Shown here piece after piece: positions 1 to 12,589 of a stretch of 64,000 bases of DNA. Both the position numbers and the translations under genes were made by a program. Where the stretch lies: positions 41,550,001-41,614,000 of the forward strand of contig NC_083711.1 in NCBI RefSeq assembly GCF_033118175.1, given 5' to 3'. Origin of the DNA: Dama dama. Its lineage: Eukaryota > Chordata > Mammalia > Artiodactyla > Cervidae. Positions within the stretch are counted from its first letter, which is position 1. Each line of letters starts with the position of its first letter. The notes below the pieces were generated by a model, which searched no databases, was not told the origin of the DNA, and saw nothing but the letters and a program-made list of their open reading frames with translations.

Positions 1-3000
1 TGTCTTTAAGTTTCCCTGGAAGATTAGCTTCCTCAACTACTTAATGAAGAGTACTTGAATTAATATTCTCTTTCTGTGCTCATCTTATACAAGAATCTTG
101 TTATCCTAGGCCGACTTCTAACCACATAAACTGAGAAACAGTCTATTAGGTGAGCTGGTATCTTATGTACGGAGTTTCCCTAAATACTGTCAGCCAGGGT
201 CTTCTTTAGTTCAGTAATCTACAAGCTGTCCAGTGTGTCTCATTCAGAATTTATAGAGGAAATCTCTCGATGTGCAGTTTGTTCCAGTCTATGTTCTGCA
301 ACCTAGTTTCACAGTGATAGGGATGAAAAAAAAATGAAACTGGCAAGTAACAAAATTTCAAGACTAGGAAAAAAAATGTCTTTTCTGAAAACTTTTTATA
401 TCCTGATCATCCTTAATTACCTATGCTGAAGAGAAACGATATTTAAATAATTCAACATTTAAAGAGTTACTAGAATGTGTCTTGTGGTGGGCTTTAGCAT
501 CAACTTCACTGTTTCTACAACACAATTCTCTATGATTCACTTTTAGATTGGGAAGTTGTCTAAAAGCTTTGTCCTGTTGATGTGGAGAGGTAGGGGAGAA
601 AATGTTACCATAAGTTTCTACATAATTAATAATCAATCTGTTCCGAAAGATTTCAATCAAGCTGGGATTGACTTTTGCCCACCTTAGAACTGAAGATCGA
701 TTCATCTGAAGTTTCTTGAGTCAGTCATTCCCAGCATACGCTGAAAAGAAGACAGAATGTATCAACAGAACTCCTAAGACAACTCATAATTTCTCTAGTC
801 ATGACCTAGAACTTGAAGAGATTTGAGATACAAATTTGGGCTTCAGTGTCTCTCCTCAGTATGTTGAAGCATGTTAACTATTTCTGGCAATCCCCCTGTC
901 ACCCTCATACTTAGCTCAAGCTTCTGTATCCCAAGATGTTTAAAAAAAGAAAGAAAGAAATTACAATAGCTTTTATTCATATCTAGCACAGACTTTTTAT
1001 TTATTCTAATTGCAAAGAGCTGAATCATTGGCATATATGCCACTTCCAGGAACACTCTTAACCACTTTATCAGACATGGCATTGTCTAGATATTGGTTTT
1101 GATTGCCAACTTATGAAAGAAGGAAAATCACAAAAGAGAAAATTAATAAGTGTGCACAGTTCCAAAATGTGTTCTACCAATGTGTTTTAAATCAAATGAA
1201 TCATCCTTTGGCACAAACTATTCACTTTACGGTCATTCATTTGAAAGGCTTAGTTAGGTTCTGTCTCCCGAAAACTGTGGTTAGTGTTATTATTGATGAA
1301 TGAGACAGTTATCTTAAATCATAAATAAAACAAATAGAATAATTTACCATTTGACTTTCAGAAGAAAGTAGGTTATCTCACTTTGCACTGGCAGTATATT
1401 TTAAAGAGAAATATTCAGAAAATCAGTTTAAACCACAAAAGGATCAAGGATGTGTCTGCACAGAACGCTGCATGAAAAAAGTAATTTGATCCAACAAATG
1501 TATCTTGATTAAGAAAATATGTGGTCCTGCAAAGTATTTCATCACTTTGCTTTTCTAGTCTTTTTACTACATAAAAGTTGTTTCAATTCTCACTCTTGTA
1601 ACTTTTTAATTTGATTAAAGGTCTCTGACACTAAATAAAATTCTTATTGAGGACTATTTATATTTTTTATCAAGATCAATTTTATAAATTAATGTCAAGG
1701 CTTTGGAAGGGTAAAGACTTATTACAAAGGTAAATAATACTATGTAAATAGTAACCCTCTAGGAGATAAATGGAGCTTTTCTTTTTTCCATCTTATTTAA
1801 CCTTTACTTTTAAAGAAATTGTGTTGCTCATTTATAGTTTTTTCAAGATCATGTTTTAAAATACTGGCTCCTCAGACAAGCAGAAACTTAACAAGTATAC
1901 CTAATATTTTCTTCATTACATGTTGGCTCTCTGTAGATAAGCCTTGTATTTCTGCATTTCTGTCTAGCATCTGTCTTACATTACAAAACAAAGCTATTTT
2001 GTTTTGCATTAATTGTGAGAATTAATCAGTAATACTAATTGTGGAATGGCAATGTTATTTCAGAATGGTCTTATAGCAGCAAGTAGGAACTGAGGAAGAA
2101 AGAACTGAAGAGATTTCTGAGTCAACTTGTTTCAATTCCTATGTGACAGGTGTCTCTTCTGGTGAAGTCTGCTAGACAGTGGGATACCATGATATCATCA
2201 CCCTGCTGTGAGTGAGTCTCTCCCACAGGGGACTTGCTTATCTGCCTCTTTCTCTCATTCCTACTGAACTCTAATTTTCACTCACCATGTGAATTGACAG
2301 AAGGATTTATTCAGAGATATATTTTACCTCACTTTCACTCTGGGTAGAGGCTTCTGTTTGTGGTTTTCTGTAACATGTTACCCCAAAACAAAGGTAAATT
2401 ACATTCTGTTAGGTTTTGAGACATGTAGGATGGAGAAGTTGTCTTTATTTGGTTTTATTCATCCAGGGTTCAACTCTAAGATTAGTTAGAGGCATTTAAT
2501 GTAATTATTATGTTATGGGTATTATACACAATACTATATATTTATATAACATCAGCTTTAATTAAGACAGCAAAAGCATTTTTAAATGATTTTAAATGAT
2601 TTTCCAAAATTAAAGCTAAAATAGTACAATTACACCTACTATACATACATACACACACATATATGTAGTTATATATAAGATATTTAGCAAGATATTTTTC
2701 TGTTGCTTGGAAATTAGCAAATAAGAAACAATAGGACAAAAATGTACCAAGTATACCGCATTCAAAAGAGAACTGCAAGCAGTTGGGGCCAGATTTCTTG
2801 AAGGTGTTTTAAATGGTTCAAAATGGGTCCCTAAAGTGTAAAGATGTAAAGACCTACAGAGTCCTCTGAAAAGTCACAAGTGCTTATAGGGAGCCAGCAG
2901 ACAATTCCGAAGGCTGGTATCAGCCAAAAAAACAGTGAAGTCAACAAATACAGTGCAATCATGTGCTCAGTAAATAGAAACTTTGTTATTTTTTTACAGC

Positions 3001-3661
3001 CTCTTCACAGTATCCCCAACATCAGAAGAGGGAAAGAAGAAATAAAAGTGCAAAGCTTTTTCTCTCTCACTCAGGAAATTGCTGTTTTATATTGGTGTAT
3101 ACTGGGCATTAATAACTGAAAGTGAACAGGCAGCTATGAGGTATTTTAGCAATGTCATCAAAGAGCAGGAAAGGAAGGTTCAACAGATCAGAGGAACTCT
3201 TTCCTCTGTATTTCACTTTTAAAAAGTCACAGATCCAATGTGCATTGGGATGCCTCCTCCCTGTTTGAGGACTCATTTTCATGATACATCTTGGTATTTC
3301 CCTGTGAATATCAAAGAAAATAATAAGGCACCTCTGCTTTTCTAACTTGGTAATGCTGTTTTCTGAAAATAGAATGGCAAGATTAAAAAAAAATAGAACA
3401 AAACACAATGAAACCAAAAAACAAAAAAACTAACCCTTTGGTCTAAAAGAGTCCTTTTTACCTAGAGTAGATAGAAAAACAGAGACCTAGTTGAACAAAA
3501 AATGATGCCACTACAGTTCTACATCTAATATAACACCACAAACTATCTTTTTACTCCACTGGAACAACTGTATTCCTCTTACTCAAGTAATTCCTAATGT
3601 CTGTCTTATGATTTCCAACTCTCCAGAGTGAGCTTGAGGCATTGATCATGCTGGAGTAAGG

Positions 3662-3705
<44 letters not shown>

Positions 3706-4470
3706 GCTCTGGGTATCCGCACTTCTTATATCAGTGTGTGTGTCTGTGTTTGATTTGCCTAAGCACAGACCCAATGGATGCCAAGACTTCCTAATGATAG
3801 TTCTTGCTGTTATCTAGAATAAAAATGAACTGTGCAAGTGTCTTGAAAATCTAAACAGAGTTCAACATGTTCTCAAGCTCTCATCAATATTCTGGGTATC
3901 TTCAGAGAACAAGGGTGTCTTAGTTTGCCTTTCTCTACAGGGAGGGGTGTATGAAAATGAAACACGGAAAGAAAGGCAACTGATGAAGTATCAGGTATTG
4001 GTCAAATACCCTGTGGAAAATTGTGACTTTAGTTCTGCAGCTGAACAGTGAGAGCCAGTGTATAACATTTGCTTCAGAGTTATCCTATTCAACAGAAGAT
4101 AGAGTTTGGGTATTTATACCTAGATGTCTTATCAGTCCTTGATTGAGACTGTCCCAAGAATGATAGCTAATTGAAGGACTATTAATTCTTAGAATTCCCA
4201 ACCTGAAGTGCTTGGGCAGAGCTGACTCCAATGGTCAAAGAAGGCCCTCAGTCAAATGGAGTAAGATACTGGCGGCTTAAAATAGGCAAGTTACACGACA
4301 ATAGTAAATATCAAAGGGATATTGTTAGGAGACTAACTAAAAATGCCCATTAGGTACCCTGAATATGTTGGAGTACGTCAAACCAGTTAGTTTTTAATGG
4401 AGATGATAGGTTCCAAATGCATTTAGGGGAGCATGAGATATGGGTAATAATTTGTAAATAAATCCAATTA
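1..4470 (+). other. EPHA3: Intron 5, distal unique sequence
   Basis: This is AT-rich intronic DNA upstream of the first recognised exon. I see no exon, RNA gene or young transposon. Short open frames on both strands have no family features. It contains an AAAG-rich tract near 943-960, a CA/TA-rich patch near 2641-2690 and the (GT)20 run listed separately. The assignment to intron 5 is inferred from the downstream exon and from the absence of the 5' EPHA3 exons. Confidence 0.6.
3664..3703. repeat. (GT)20 microsatellite
   Basis: Twenty uninterrupted GT units are followed by a short interrupted GT-rich tail near 3732-3750. Pure runs of this length are usually polymorphic within a species. Confidence 0.97.
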
Positions 4471-4481
4471 TAGTGATGAGA

Positions 4482-4790
4482 GGGTTTCTCTCATAGTTCA
4501 GTTGGTAAAGAATCTGCCTGCAATGCAGGAGACCTCAGTTGGATTCCTGTGTCCGGAGATCCCCTGGAGAAGGGACAGGCTACCCACTCCAGTATTCTTG
4601 GACTTCCCTAGTGGCTCAGCTGGTAAAGAGTCTCCCTGCAATGCGGGAGAACCTGGGTTTGATCCATGGGTAGGGAAGATCCCCTGGAGTAGAGAAAGGC
4701 TTCCCATTCCAGTATTCTGGCCTAGAGAATTCCATGAACTGTATAGTCCATGGAGCAGCAAAGAGTTGGACACAACTGAGTGACTTTCAC
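4482..4790 (+). mobile_element. Dimeric Bov-tA SINE
   Basis: This ruminant tRNA-derived SINE has two successive tRNA-like heads. Each has the TGGTAAAGA-type A-box region and the GGTTTGATCC-type B-box region, at about 4495-4545 and 4612-4665. They are followed by the BovB-derived tail (GATCCCCTGGAG to GGACACAACTGAGTGA). An exact 11-base duplication, TAGTGATGAGA, sits at 4471-4481 and 4791-4801, so the whole dimer behaves as one insertion. The first unit is cut off after its CCAGTATTCTT segment. Confidence 0.92.
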
Positions 4791-4850
4791 TAGTGATGAG
4801 AATGTTTTCAGTCTCCATAAAGGTGGATTCATCTGCCTTTTACACTGCTT

Positions 4851-5622
4851 GAACCCTTATGGCAGAAAGTGAAGAACTAAAGAGCCTCTTGATGAAAGTG
4901 AAAGAAGAGAGTTAAAAAGTTGGCTTTTCAACATTCAGAAAACAAAGATCATGGCATCTGGCCCCATTACTTAGTGGCAAATAGATGGGGAAGAGTGGAA
5001 ACAGTGGCTGATTATTTATTTTTGGAGGCTCCAAAATCACTGCAGATGGTGATTGCAGCCATGAAATAAAAAGACGCTTATTCCTTGGAAGAAAAGTTAT
5101 GACCAAACTAGACAGAATATTAAAAAGCAGAGACATTACTTTGCCAAGAAAGGTCTGTCTAGTCAAGGCTATGGTTTTTCCAGTGTCATGTATGGAAGTG
5201 AGATTTGAGTGCTGAGCTCAAGAAAGCTGAGCGCCAAAGAATTGATGCTTTTGAACTGTGATGTTGGAGAAGACTCTTGAGAGTCCCTTGGACTGCAAGG
5301 AGATCCAACCAGTCAATCCTAAAGGAAATTAGTCCTGAATGTTCATTGGAAGGACAGAAGCTGAAACTCCAATACTTTGGCCACCTGATGAGAAGAGCTG
5401 AATCATTTGAAAAGACCCTGGTGCTGGGAAAGATTGAAGGCAGGAGGAGAAGGGGACGACAGAGAATGAGATGATTGGATGGCATCACTGACTCAATGGA
5501 CATGAGTTTGGGTAAACTCTGGGAGTTGGTGATGGCAGGGAGGCCTGGCGTGCTGCGATTCACGGGGTCTCAGAGAGTCGGACATGACTGAGCAACTGAA
5601 CTGAACTGAACTGAACCATTTG
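4851..5622 (+). mobile_element. BovB LINE, 5'-truncated 3' end
   Basis: This is the 3' part of a BovB (RTE clade) LINE. Translation in broken frames gives the C-terminal part of the RT protein (RVPWTARRSNQSILKEISPE, LKLQYFGHLMRRAESFEKT). The element ends with the family's (ACTGA)n tail. A 10-base duplication, TACACTGCTT, at 4841-4850 and 5623-5632 gives the boundaries. The frame carries indels and stops, so it is not active. Confidence 0.93.
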
Positions 5623-5674
5623 TACACTGCTTTATCCATTCCACCATTTCTGGTAGTTAATGATTGCACAACCT

Positions 5675-6808
5675 CCTCTGGAATGAAATCATAAAAAGGA
5701 AGAGAGTTCCAGAAAAACATCTATTTCTACTTTATTGACTATGCCAAAGTCTTTGACTGTGTGGATCACAATAAACTGTGGAAAATTCTGAAAGAGATGG
5801 GAATACCAGACCACCTGACCTGCCTCCTGAGAAATCTGTATGCAACAGGTCAGGAAGCAACAGTTAGTTCTGGACATGGAACAACAGACTGGTTCCAAAT
5901 AGGAAAAGGAGTACACCAAGGCTGTATATTGTCACCCTGTTTATTTAACTTATATGCAGAGTACATCATGAGAAATGCTGGACTGGAAGAAGCACAAGCT
6001 GGAATCAAGATTGCTGGGAGAAATATCAATAACCTCAGATATGGAGATGGCACCACCCTTGTGGCAAAAAGTGAAGAACTAAAAATCCTCTTGATGAAAG
6101 TGAAAAAGGAGAGTGAAAAAGTTGGCTTAAAGCTCAACATTCAGAAAACTAAGATCATGGCATCTGGTCCCATCACTTCATGGCAAATAGAGAAACAGTG
6201 GCAGACTTTATTTTTGGGGGCTCCAAAATCACTGCAGATGGTGATTGCAGCCATGAAATTAAAAGCTACTTGCTCCTTGGAAGGAAAGTTATAACCAACC
6301 TAGACAGCATAATAAAAAGCAGGGACATTCCTTTGTCAACAAAGGTCCGTCTAGTCAAGGCTATGATTTTTCCAGTAGTCATGTGTGGATGTGAGAGTTG
6401 AACTATAAAGAAAGCCGAGTGCTGAAGAATTGATGCTTTTGAACTGTGGTGTTGGAGAAGACTCTTGAGAGTCCCTTGGACTGCAAGTAGATCCAACCAG
6501 TCCATTCTAAAGGAGATCAGTCCTGGGTGTTCATTGGAAGGACTGATGCTGAAGCTGAAACTCCAATATTTTGGCCACCTGATGCAAAGAGCTGACTCAT
6601 TGGAAAAGACCCTGGTGCTGGGAAAGATAGAAGGCAGGAGGAGAAGGGGACAGCACAGGATGAGATGGTTGGATGGCATCGCCGACCCAGTGGACATGGG
6701 TTTTGGTAAACTTCGGGAGTAGGTGATGGACAGGGAGGCCTGGTGTGCTGCGGTTCATGGGGTCGCAAAGAGTCTGACGCGACTGAGCGACTAAATTGAA
6801 CTGAACTG
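5675..6808 (+). mobile_element. BovB LINE fragment with RT palm region
   Basis: A second BovB copy starts about 50 bases after the first one's duplication. It includes the RT fingers/palm segment (DYAKVFDCVDHNKLWKILKE, then KGVHQGCILSPCLFNLYAEY) and continues through the 3' end to a (TGAACT)-like tail. The catalytic YADD box reads YGDG, so the RT is inactive even without its frameshifts. The open stretch at 5761-6294 is the longest coding remnant. The left end is approximate, and I found no clear target-site duplication. Confidence 0.9.
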
Positions 6809-6831
6809 GATGATTTTTCACTAAGGAATTA

Positions 6832-7055
6832 GGGGCTACCAGATGGCTCAGTGATAAAGAACCCACTACCAATGCAGGAGACATAAGAGATGTGGGTTCA
6901 ATCCCTGGGTCAGGAAGTTGCCCTGGAGAAGGGCATGGCAACGCACTCCAGGAGTCTTGCCTGGAGAATCCCATGGGCAGAGGAGCCTGGCGGGCTACAG
7001 TCCATAAGGTAGCAAAGAGTTGGACACAACTGAAGTGACTTAGCACACACACATG
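6832..7055 (+). mobile_element. Bov-tA SINE
   Basis: A single tRNA-like head (GGCTCAGTGATAAAGAAC, GGGTTCAATCCC) is followed by the BovB-derived tail, ending in CACACACACATG. It is flanked by CACTAAGGAATTA at 6819-6831 and CACTAAGTAATTA at 7056-7068, a 12 of 13 target-site duplication. It lies directly after the second BovB copy. Confidence 0.93.
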
Positions 7056-7068
7056 CACTAAGTAATTA

Positions 7069-7819
7069 ATCAAATATACGCAAAAAGAACATGTAAAACA
7101 GAAGACTTATTATGCTATTAATTTAGAAACGACCTTAGAATCATGGTAAAGAGAGCTATAAGACCGACTAGGATTGTTGCTTTATTAAATGGTGTATTAA
7201 ACATGTTGTCTCAAGTGTCTTTCTGAAGAATGACTTGAGTATCTTTAGTCTTCTTCTAGTATGATAGTAAGAAAGGGAAAGAATATGGGATTAAATACTA
7301 ATCGGTAACCTTTTCATTTAAAAATGTACTATTTTTGTCTCCTATAAAATTGCAATAGAAATGATCTCATTGCTTATATTACAAAGTGTAACTGAAAAGT
7401 ATGAGTGGAAGAATTCAAATGAGAGAAGTCTGTGAAAATGAATGAGAGCACCACATTTGGCCAATGTTGTTTTAGTTGAGCTTCTTGATAATTTTAAGGA
7501 ATAAGTTTCCTTCATTTTTTTAAATCAGAAAAAGAATTTCCATCTTTAAGATTGCTGTTAGAAATAAAGAAAATAATATGTGGATCTAATATATAAAATG
7601 ACCAGTAATTGATCTTTACATAGACTATGTGTACATATATATACATATTTATGATAATAGATATATCATATATTAAGCTTGCATGAGTGTTTTTGTGTTG
7701 GATTTTTAAAACTAGTACATTCAGTTTTTAAATTTCATCAGTTTCATTCCTTTAAATATCAACTATGTGTAGATAATTTTCTCACTGGTATTAGATCTGA
7801 TGATTCATATGATTTAAAG
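7069..7819. other. Unique intron 5 sequence
   Basis: AT-rich sequence between a SINE and an L1 fragment. I see no exon, RNA gene or repeat family in it. Confidence 0.5.
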
Positions 7820-7832
7820 AATTCATGTTCAA

Positions 7833-8546
7833 GTGTGGAGATTCCTTAAAAAACTGGAAATAGAACTGCCATATGACCCAGCAATCCCACTGCTGGGCAT
7901 ACACACCGAGGAAACCAGATCTGAAAGAGACACGTGTACCCCAATGTTCATCGCAGCACTGTTTATAATAGCCAGGACATGGAAGCAACCTAGATGCCCA
8001 TCAGCAGACAAATGGATAAGGAAGCTGTGGTACATATACACAACAGAATATTACTCAGCCATTAAAAAGAATACATTTGAATCAGTTCTGATGAGGTGGA
8101 TGAAACTGGAGCCTATTATACAGAGTGAAGTAAGCCAGAAAGAAAAACACCAATACAGTATACCAACACATATATATGGAATTTAGAAAGATGGTGACGA
8201 TAACCCTATATGCGAGAGAGCAAAAAAGACACAGATGTACAGAACAGTCTTTTGGAGTCTGTGGGAGAGGGCAAGGGTGGGATGATTTGGGAGAATGGCA
8301 CTGAAACATGTGTATTATCATATGTGAAACAGATCGCCAGTCCAGGTTCGATGCATGAGACAGGGTGCTCAGGGCTGGTGCACTAGGATGACCCAGAGGG
8401 ATGGGATGGGGAGGGCGGTGGGAGCGGGGCTTGGGATGGGGAACACATGTATACCCATGGTGGATTCATGTCAATGTATGGCAAAACCACTACAATATTG
8501 TAAAGTAATTAGGCTTCAATTAAAATAAATAAATTTATATTTAAAA
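7833..8546 (+). mobile_element. L1 LINE 3' end (ruminant L1 type)
   Basis: This 5'-truncated L1 begins inside ORF2 at the familiar C-terminal segment (VWRFLKKLEIELPYDPAIPL, then WYIYTTEYYSAIKKN) and stops at the TAG in 8184-8186. The 3' UTR contains the G-rich stretch 8399-8440 and ends with an A/T-rich tail. The exact 13-base duplication AATTCATGTTCAA at 7820-7832 and 8547-8559 confirms retrotransposition. The ORF2 remnant lacks the endonuclease and RT domains. Confidence 0.95.
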
Positions 8547-8559
8547 AATTCATGTTCAA

Positions 8560-9960
8560 ATTTAATAAAATATTTATATCCACCAATTTTTATAATTTTA
8601 CATTTATAGTTAATAATATAAGCATATTCTCCTCTATATTGCATATTTTCCACCTATATTGGGATTAAGAGGTGTTGATTTAGGATTTCAAAGTTACCGA
8701 TAAAGTTGACATCAAATATTTAGATGCCAAGTTTTGCAACAGCCGCTCTTGGGATAGTTTGTCATCGACGTGATTTGTCATTTCCTTAAATGAACATTTC
8801 TAGTTAGCAACTTGTAGTCCATAGAGCCTTTTAATTTGTCTTCAAAAATTGACATTGAACATATGTTATTTTGTTAAATTATAGATATTAACTGAATAAA
8901 TTCTTTGGTTGCATGTTTTCTTTCTACAGTCACTTGATTGCTTCTTGTAAAACCCTGCAGACTTTCCATGGAATGTATTGGAAATTTTTTCTCACAAGTT
9001 TGCTTCTGTGTTTGTCTTTCCTGTAGTTACTTCCCTTATTGTAAGCTTAATTGCTACAAGTTTTGTAATAAGGATATGTTCATTGGTTCAAAACTTGTTT
9101 TACTTGGATTGATTTTTTTCCTTATCTGATTTCATGATACACCATTTCACAAGAAAGCTAGTGGTAAATTACCCAAAGTACTTCTCAACCTATTGCTGTA
9201 CATTTTAAAAAATATATGAATGGAGAGAACACAGACATTATATTGATAATTTGCAATTGTCTATGCATTGAATGCTTTATATAAACACGAATGTTAATGG
9301 AATATTCATTCCATGTGTACCTACTTGTAAATTATATACATTGTTTAGCACCCAGCGTCTGGTCTTAGAGGATTCTTATTTCAGGATCCTCTTTCAGAGA
9401 ATTAAACCAGGCCATTAGAACCCAAAGTCAGTTTGACAGTCAGTTATTCCTAAGGTTAACAAAGAGTAAAAGTACCACACTTTAGCCATTCGGGAACGCA
9501 AGATGTGTACATAAATCCATAAACACATATATGAAAACCAACTGTGAGTCACCCTAGAATGTAACAGGGGTAGGAAAACTCAGTTGTATTTGGAGAATGG
9601 ACTGCCAGATTTCTCAACCTCAAATTTACTTTGCCTCTAGCATTTTTCCCTCATATTTTTCTAGCTAGATGTATTTTGAAGTAAATTTAACTTGAAAAGC
9701 ATGTTTCTAAAGCTAAACCACAGACTGTGCAATGTGAATAACAATGATCCTTGGCTTATTGTTTTTCAATTCCAGAAGAAACTGACAGACCAGGCCAGTT
9801 ATCCTGTCTGTATAATAATTGATACAGGTTTTTTTTTTCAACAAACAAGTCTAAAAATTTGATAAAATATATGGAACACAGTAAAAGTTCAAAATCATTC
9901 AAAACCATACAATTAATTTAAGCACCTCTCTATTCAACAGCAATGTATACTACTTTATAT
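8560..9960. other. Unique intron 5 sequence
   Basis: AT-rich sequence with no recognised gene or transposon. A short open frame near 8938-9129 has no family features. Confidence 0.5.
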
Positions 9961-9969
9961 TTCTGTTAC

Positions 9970-10135
9970 TCTTTTTTTATATAACTTTATTGGAATATAT
10001 TTTATAACTCATGAAATCCACTCACTTCAAGTATACAGTTCTATAATTTGTAATAATTTTACTGACTGATGCAACTATCACGATAAATCCATTTTAGAAT
10101 ATTTTTATTCCCTCCAATAAATAGTGATGATGACC
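9970..10135 (-). mobile_element. Old L1 fragment (L1M-like)
   Basis: The stretch TATAACTTTATTGGAATATA through the CTTCAAGTATACAGTTCTAT motif to ATGCAACTATCACGATAAAT resembles, on the opposite strand, an old mammalian L1 3'-region. The match is from memory and is degenerate, so the subfamily and ends are uncertain. Confidence 0.45.
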
Positions 10136-12585
10136 TCATCTCTGCATTTTTAACTCACTTTTTAAATATAATTTTAATCAACACAAAATGACGTGAAGTC
10201 CAGTTTACAAGCTTGAGAATAAATATTTAGAATGTTTCCACACCTTAGTTAAAAGAAAATTTCTCTCCCATAAAATCGGGACTTTATGCAGCATTGTCTG
10301 ATAACTCTAGTGCATAAACTAAAGATAATTTTTTGTCAGCTATTCGGAATTAGAAATGCAGGAACCTAAATATAAACGTTGAAATATAAGCCAGAATCTT
10401 AAAGGAAATAAGTATATTTGTATCTGCATAATTTTTTTTTTGCTTTTCTTATGCAATCCAAAAATGGAACAACTTAAGGCTATTTTTTTTCTAATGTGCT
10501 AAAGTTTTATGGTGCATGTAACAATTAATCTGCTCCAGCTCTCAGAGTTCTAAGGTCAATTATGTGAAGTTTGGGTAATTGCAAAGGTATGTATTGATGC
10601 ACTTTCCTTATTTGGATGAACTTGAGAATTAGCATTACTCCGAAATTCATGGCTAGCTAAAAAGGTATTTGACAAAAATGCTTTAAATAAATTAATCGTA
10701 TGCCTGGAACCAAAGAGGTCAGACCACAGGCATCATGGAAATTTAGCAGCAGGTAGCCTGCCTCTAGGGAATTTCCTCTTTGTTTTCTGCTTCCAGTTTT
10801 AAAAATCTCTGTGAGAAATGAAATATTATTTAGTGCAACTAAATGTTTGCATTTCTTAAGTGATACAGGACAAGAAGGAAGGAATTTGTTTGGGACAAAA
10901 AGATTGGGGAGTGTCTTAGTGAGTGCAAGCATGGACAATGACAATTTTACAGCCAAAATGGAAATTTTGCAGGCATGATTGCTTTTGGAGACTCTGTAAG
11001 TCTCTGTTGATGTGCATTTTGCTTGTATAAATATGCAAAAATACTCAAATTGGCATATTCCCTACCTGCATCTTACAGACAGCTAAAATAGAAAAAATCA
11101 GTAAACATAGCTTCTTTTATTAATTAATTTGTTAAATTTTAATTGGTCTTGGGTTTGGGATGTGCAGAAGTGAAAACTGGGCTTCATGGAATTGTCAAGT
11201 GTATTTAGCCTTTTCCTATTGCTTTCAAAATTTTTAGGTGATTTCTTCTGAATTAATAAAGACTTTTGTGTTCATATCTATATTATATATAAATTCCTAG
11301 CATAAAGGTAACACGGAAGTAGGGCTACTCAGAAAGATGATTTTACTGTATCAAAATACTTTAAATTCTACATAGTGATCCATCAAAAAGGTTCTCTTTT
11401 CTGGAATGCTCCCTGTTCCCATTTTTTCAACTCAGTGAATATTTCTATATGCTAGTAAACTGGATAGCTCTGAGCTAATTCCAAAATGAAATGTTTGATC
11501 AAATTTTGCAGATTTCCTGTGATGGGAGGTTTGGGCATTTTTTTCCTAAGGGAAGGGTTCAACCTACGTGATTTCTAAAACAGAACCCCCTCCCTGCATC
11601 AGCTAGTCTATGTTGTACTCAGGGTACATTGCTAGGCATACATAAGCCATATGGGCCAGGCCTGCCCACGCCATACGCTAAGCAGAATTTCTCAACATGT
11701 TTTTCTCCTTTCATACACAAGATCAACACTATTTAGATGCAACATATACTTCTATGGTGTACATTTACGGGGGGATAATGCACTATAAAAATCCTTGATT
11801 CATACAACAATGAAGAGTATAGTAATGGGTGCTCATTGTCATTCCTTTAGGAGTAAATCCATTTCCCACTCAACATATACAAGTGAGTTTATTGTAAGAC
11901 TTCACTTGATTTTACACAAATGCATGCATACGTTAGTCTGTGTGTGTATATGTGTTTCAAATTTAAGTACCTCAGTTAGTTAGCTATTTATTACTAATAG
12001 CTAATATCTCAACTAATCCTACTACAAGAGGATTTATATGTGATGCCTTGAAGAATTCTGGACTGACACAATTGTGGTAACATTTTCTTCATCTTCTTTT
12101 CTTTTCTTACTTGTAAAAATGAAAGGATCAAGCAAAGAATAAACAAAAATATTTACCTTGGGCATCAATGATACCAGCTAGGAGTAGGTTCAAACAAGGA
12201 TGTCAGCTTATGATTTAGTATCTAGTATCTAACTAACAATGTAGTACCATGGGTTTAATGAACAGATCCACAGGTATTTAACAGATTGAAAGCCTATAAT
12301 TGCACAAGCATCTCTCTCTTAAATAGCATAATAGATTAAAAATGTGTTTTATCAAAATTTCTATAGGTAAGTTTTAAACCTGAATGTTTGTTAAACATCA
12401 AAGAGAGTGCATCATGGTAGTTTCTGGATTTGAATAAAGTAAGAAAAAATGATGGCTATAAGACTGTGTGTGCACCAGTCATTTCCTTAAATACTTCACT
12501 ACCTGTCTATAAAGAAAATGCCTTTTACCTGTTTGAAAAAAATTCTAGATGCTATTCCACTACTGTGGTTAATTAGAATGATGTT
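10136..12585. other. Unique intron 5 sequence
   Basis: AT-rich sequence with several A and T runs (for example 10431-10441). I see no exon, RNA gene or recognisable mobile element. Confidence 0.5.
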
Positions 12586-12589
12586 GTTC

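Noticed and set aside
3664..3703. Regularly repeated units as a possible CRISPR-like array
   Set aside because: All regular repeats here are microsatellites or tandem duplications without spacers, and the genome is mammalian.
4495..4545. tRNA-like A and B boxes in SINE heads as functional tRNA genes
   Set aside because: They are the tRNA-derived heads of Bov-tA SINEs, continuous with BovB-derived tails and flanked by target-site duplications; no cloverleaf is completed.
5761..6294. 177-codon frame resembling a reverse transcriptase
   Set aside because: It is a real BovB remnant, but the catalytic box is YGDG and it is truncated and frameshifted. It is annotated as a mobile element, not a host gene.
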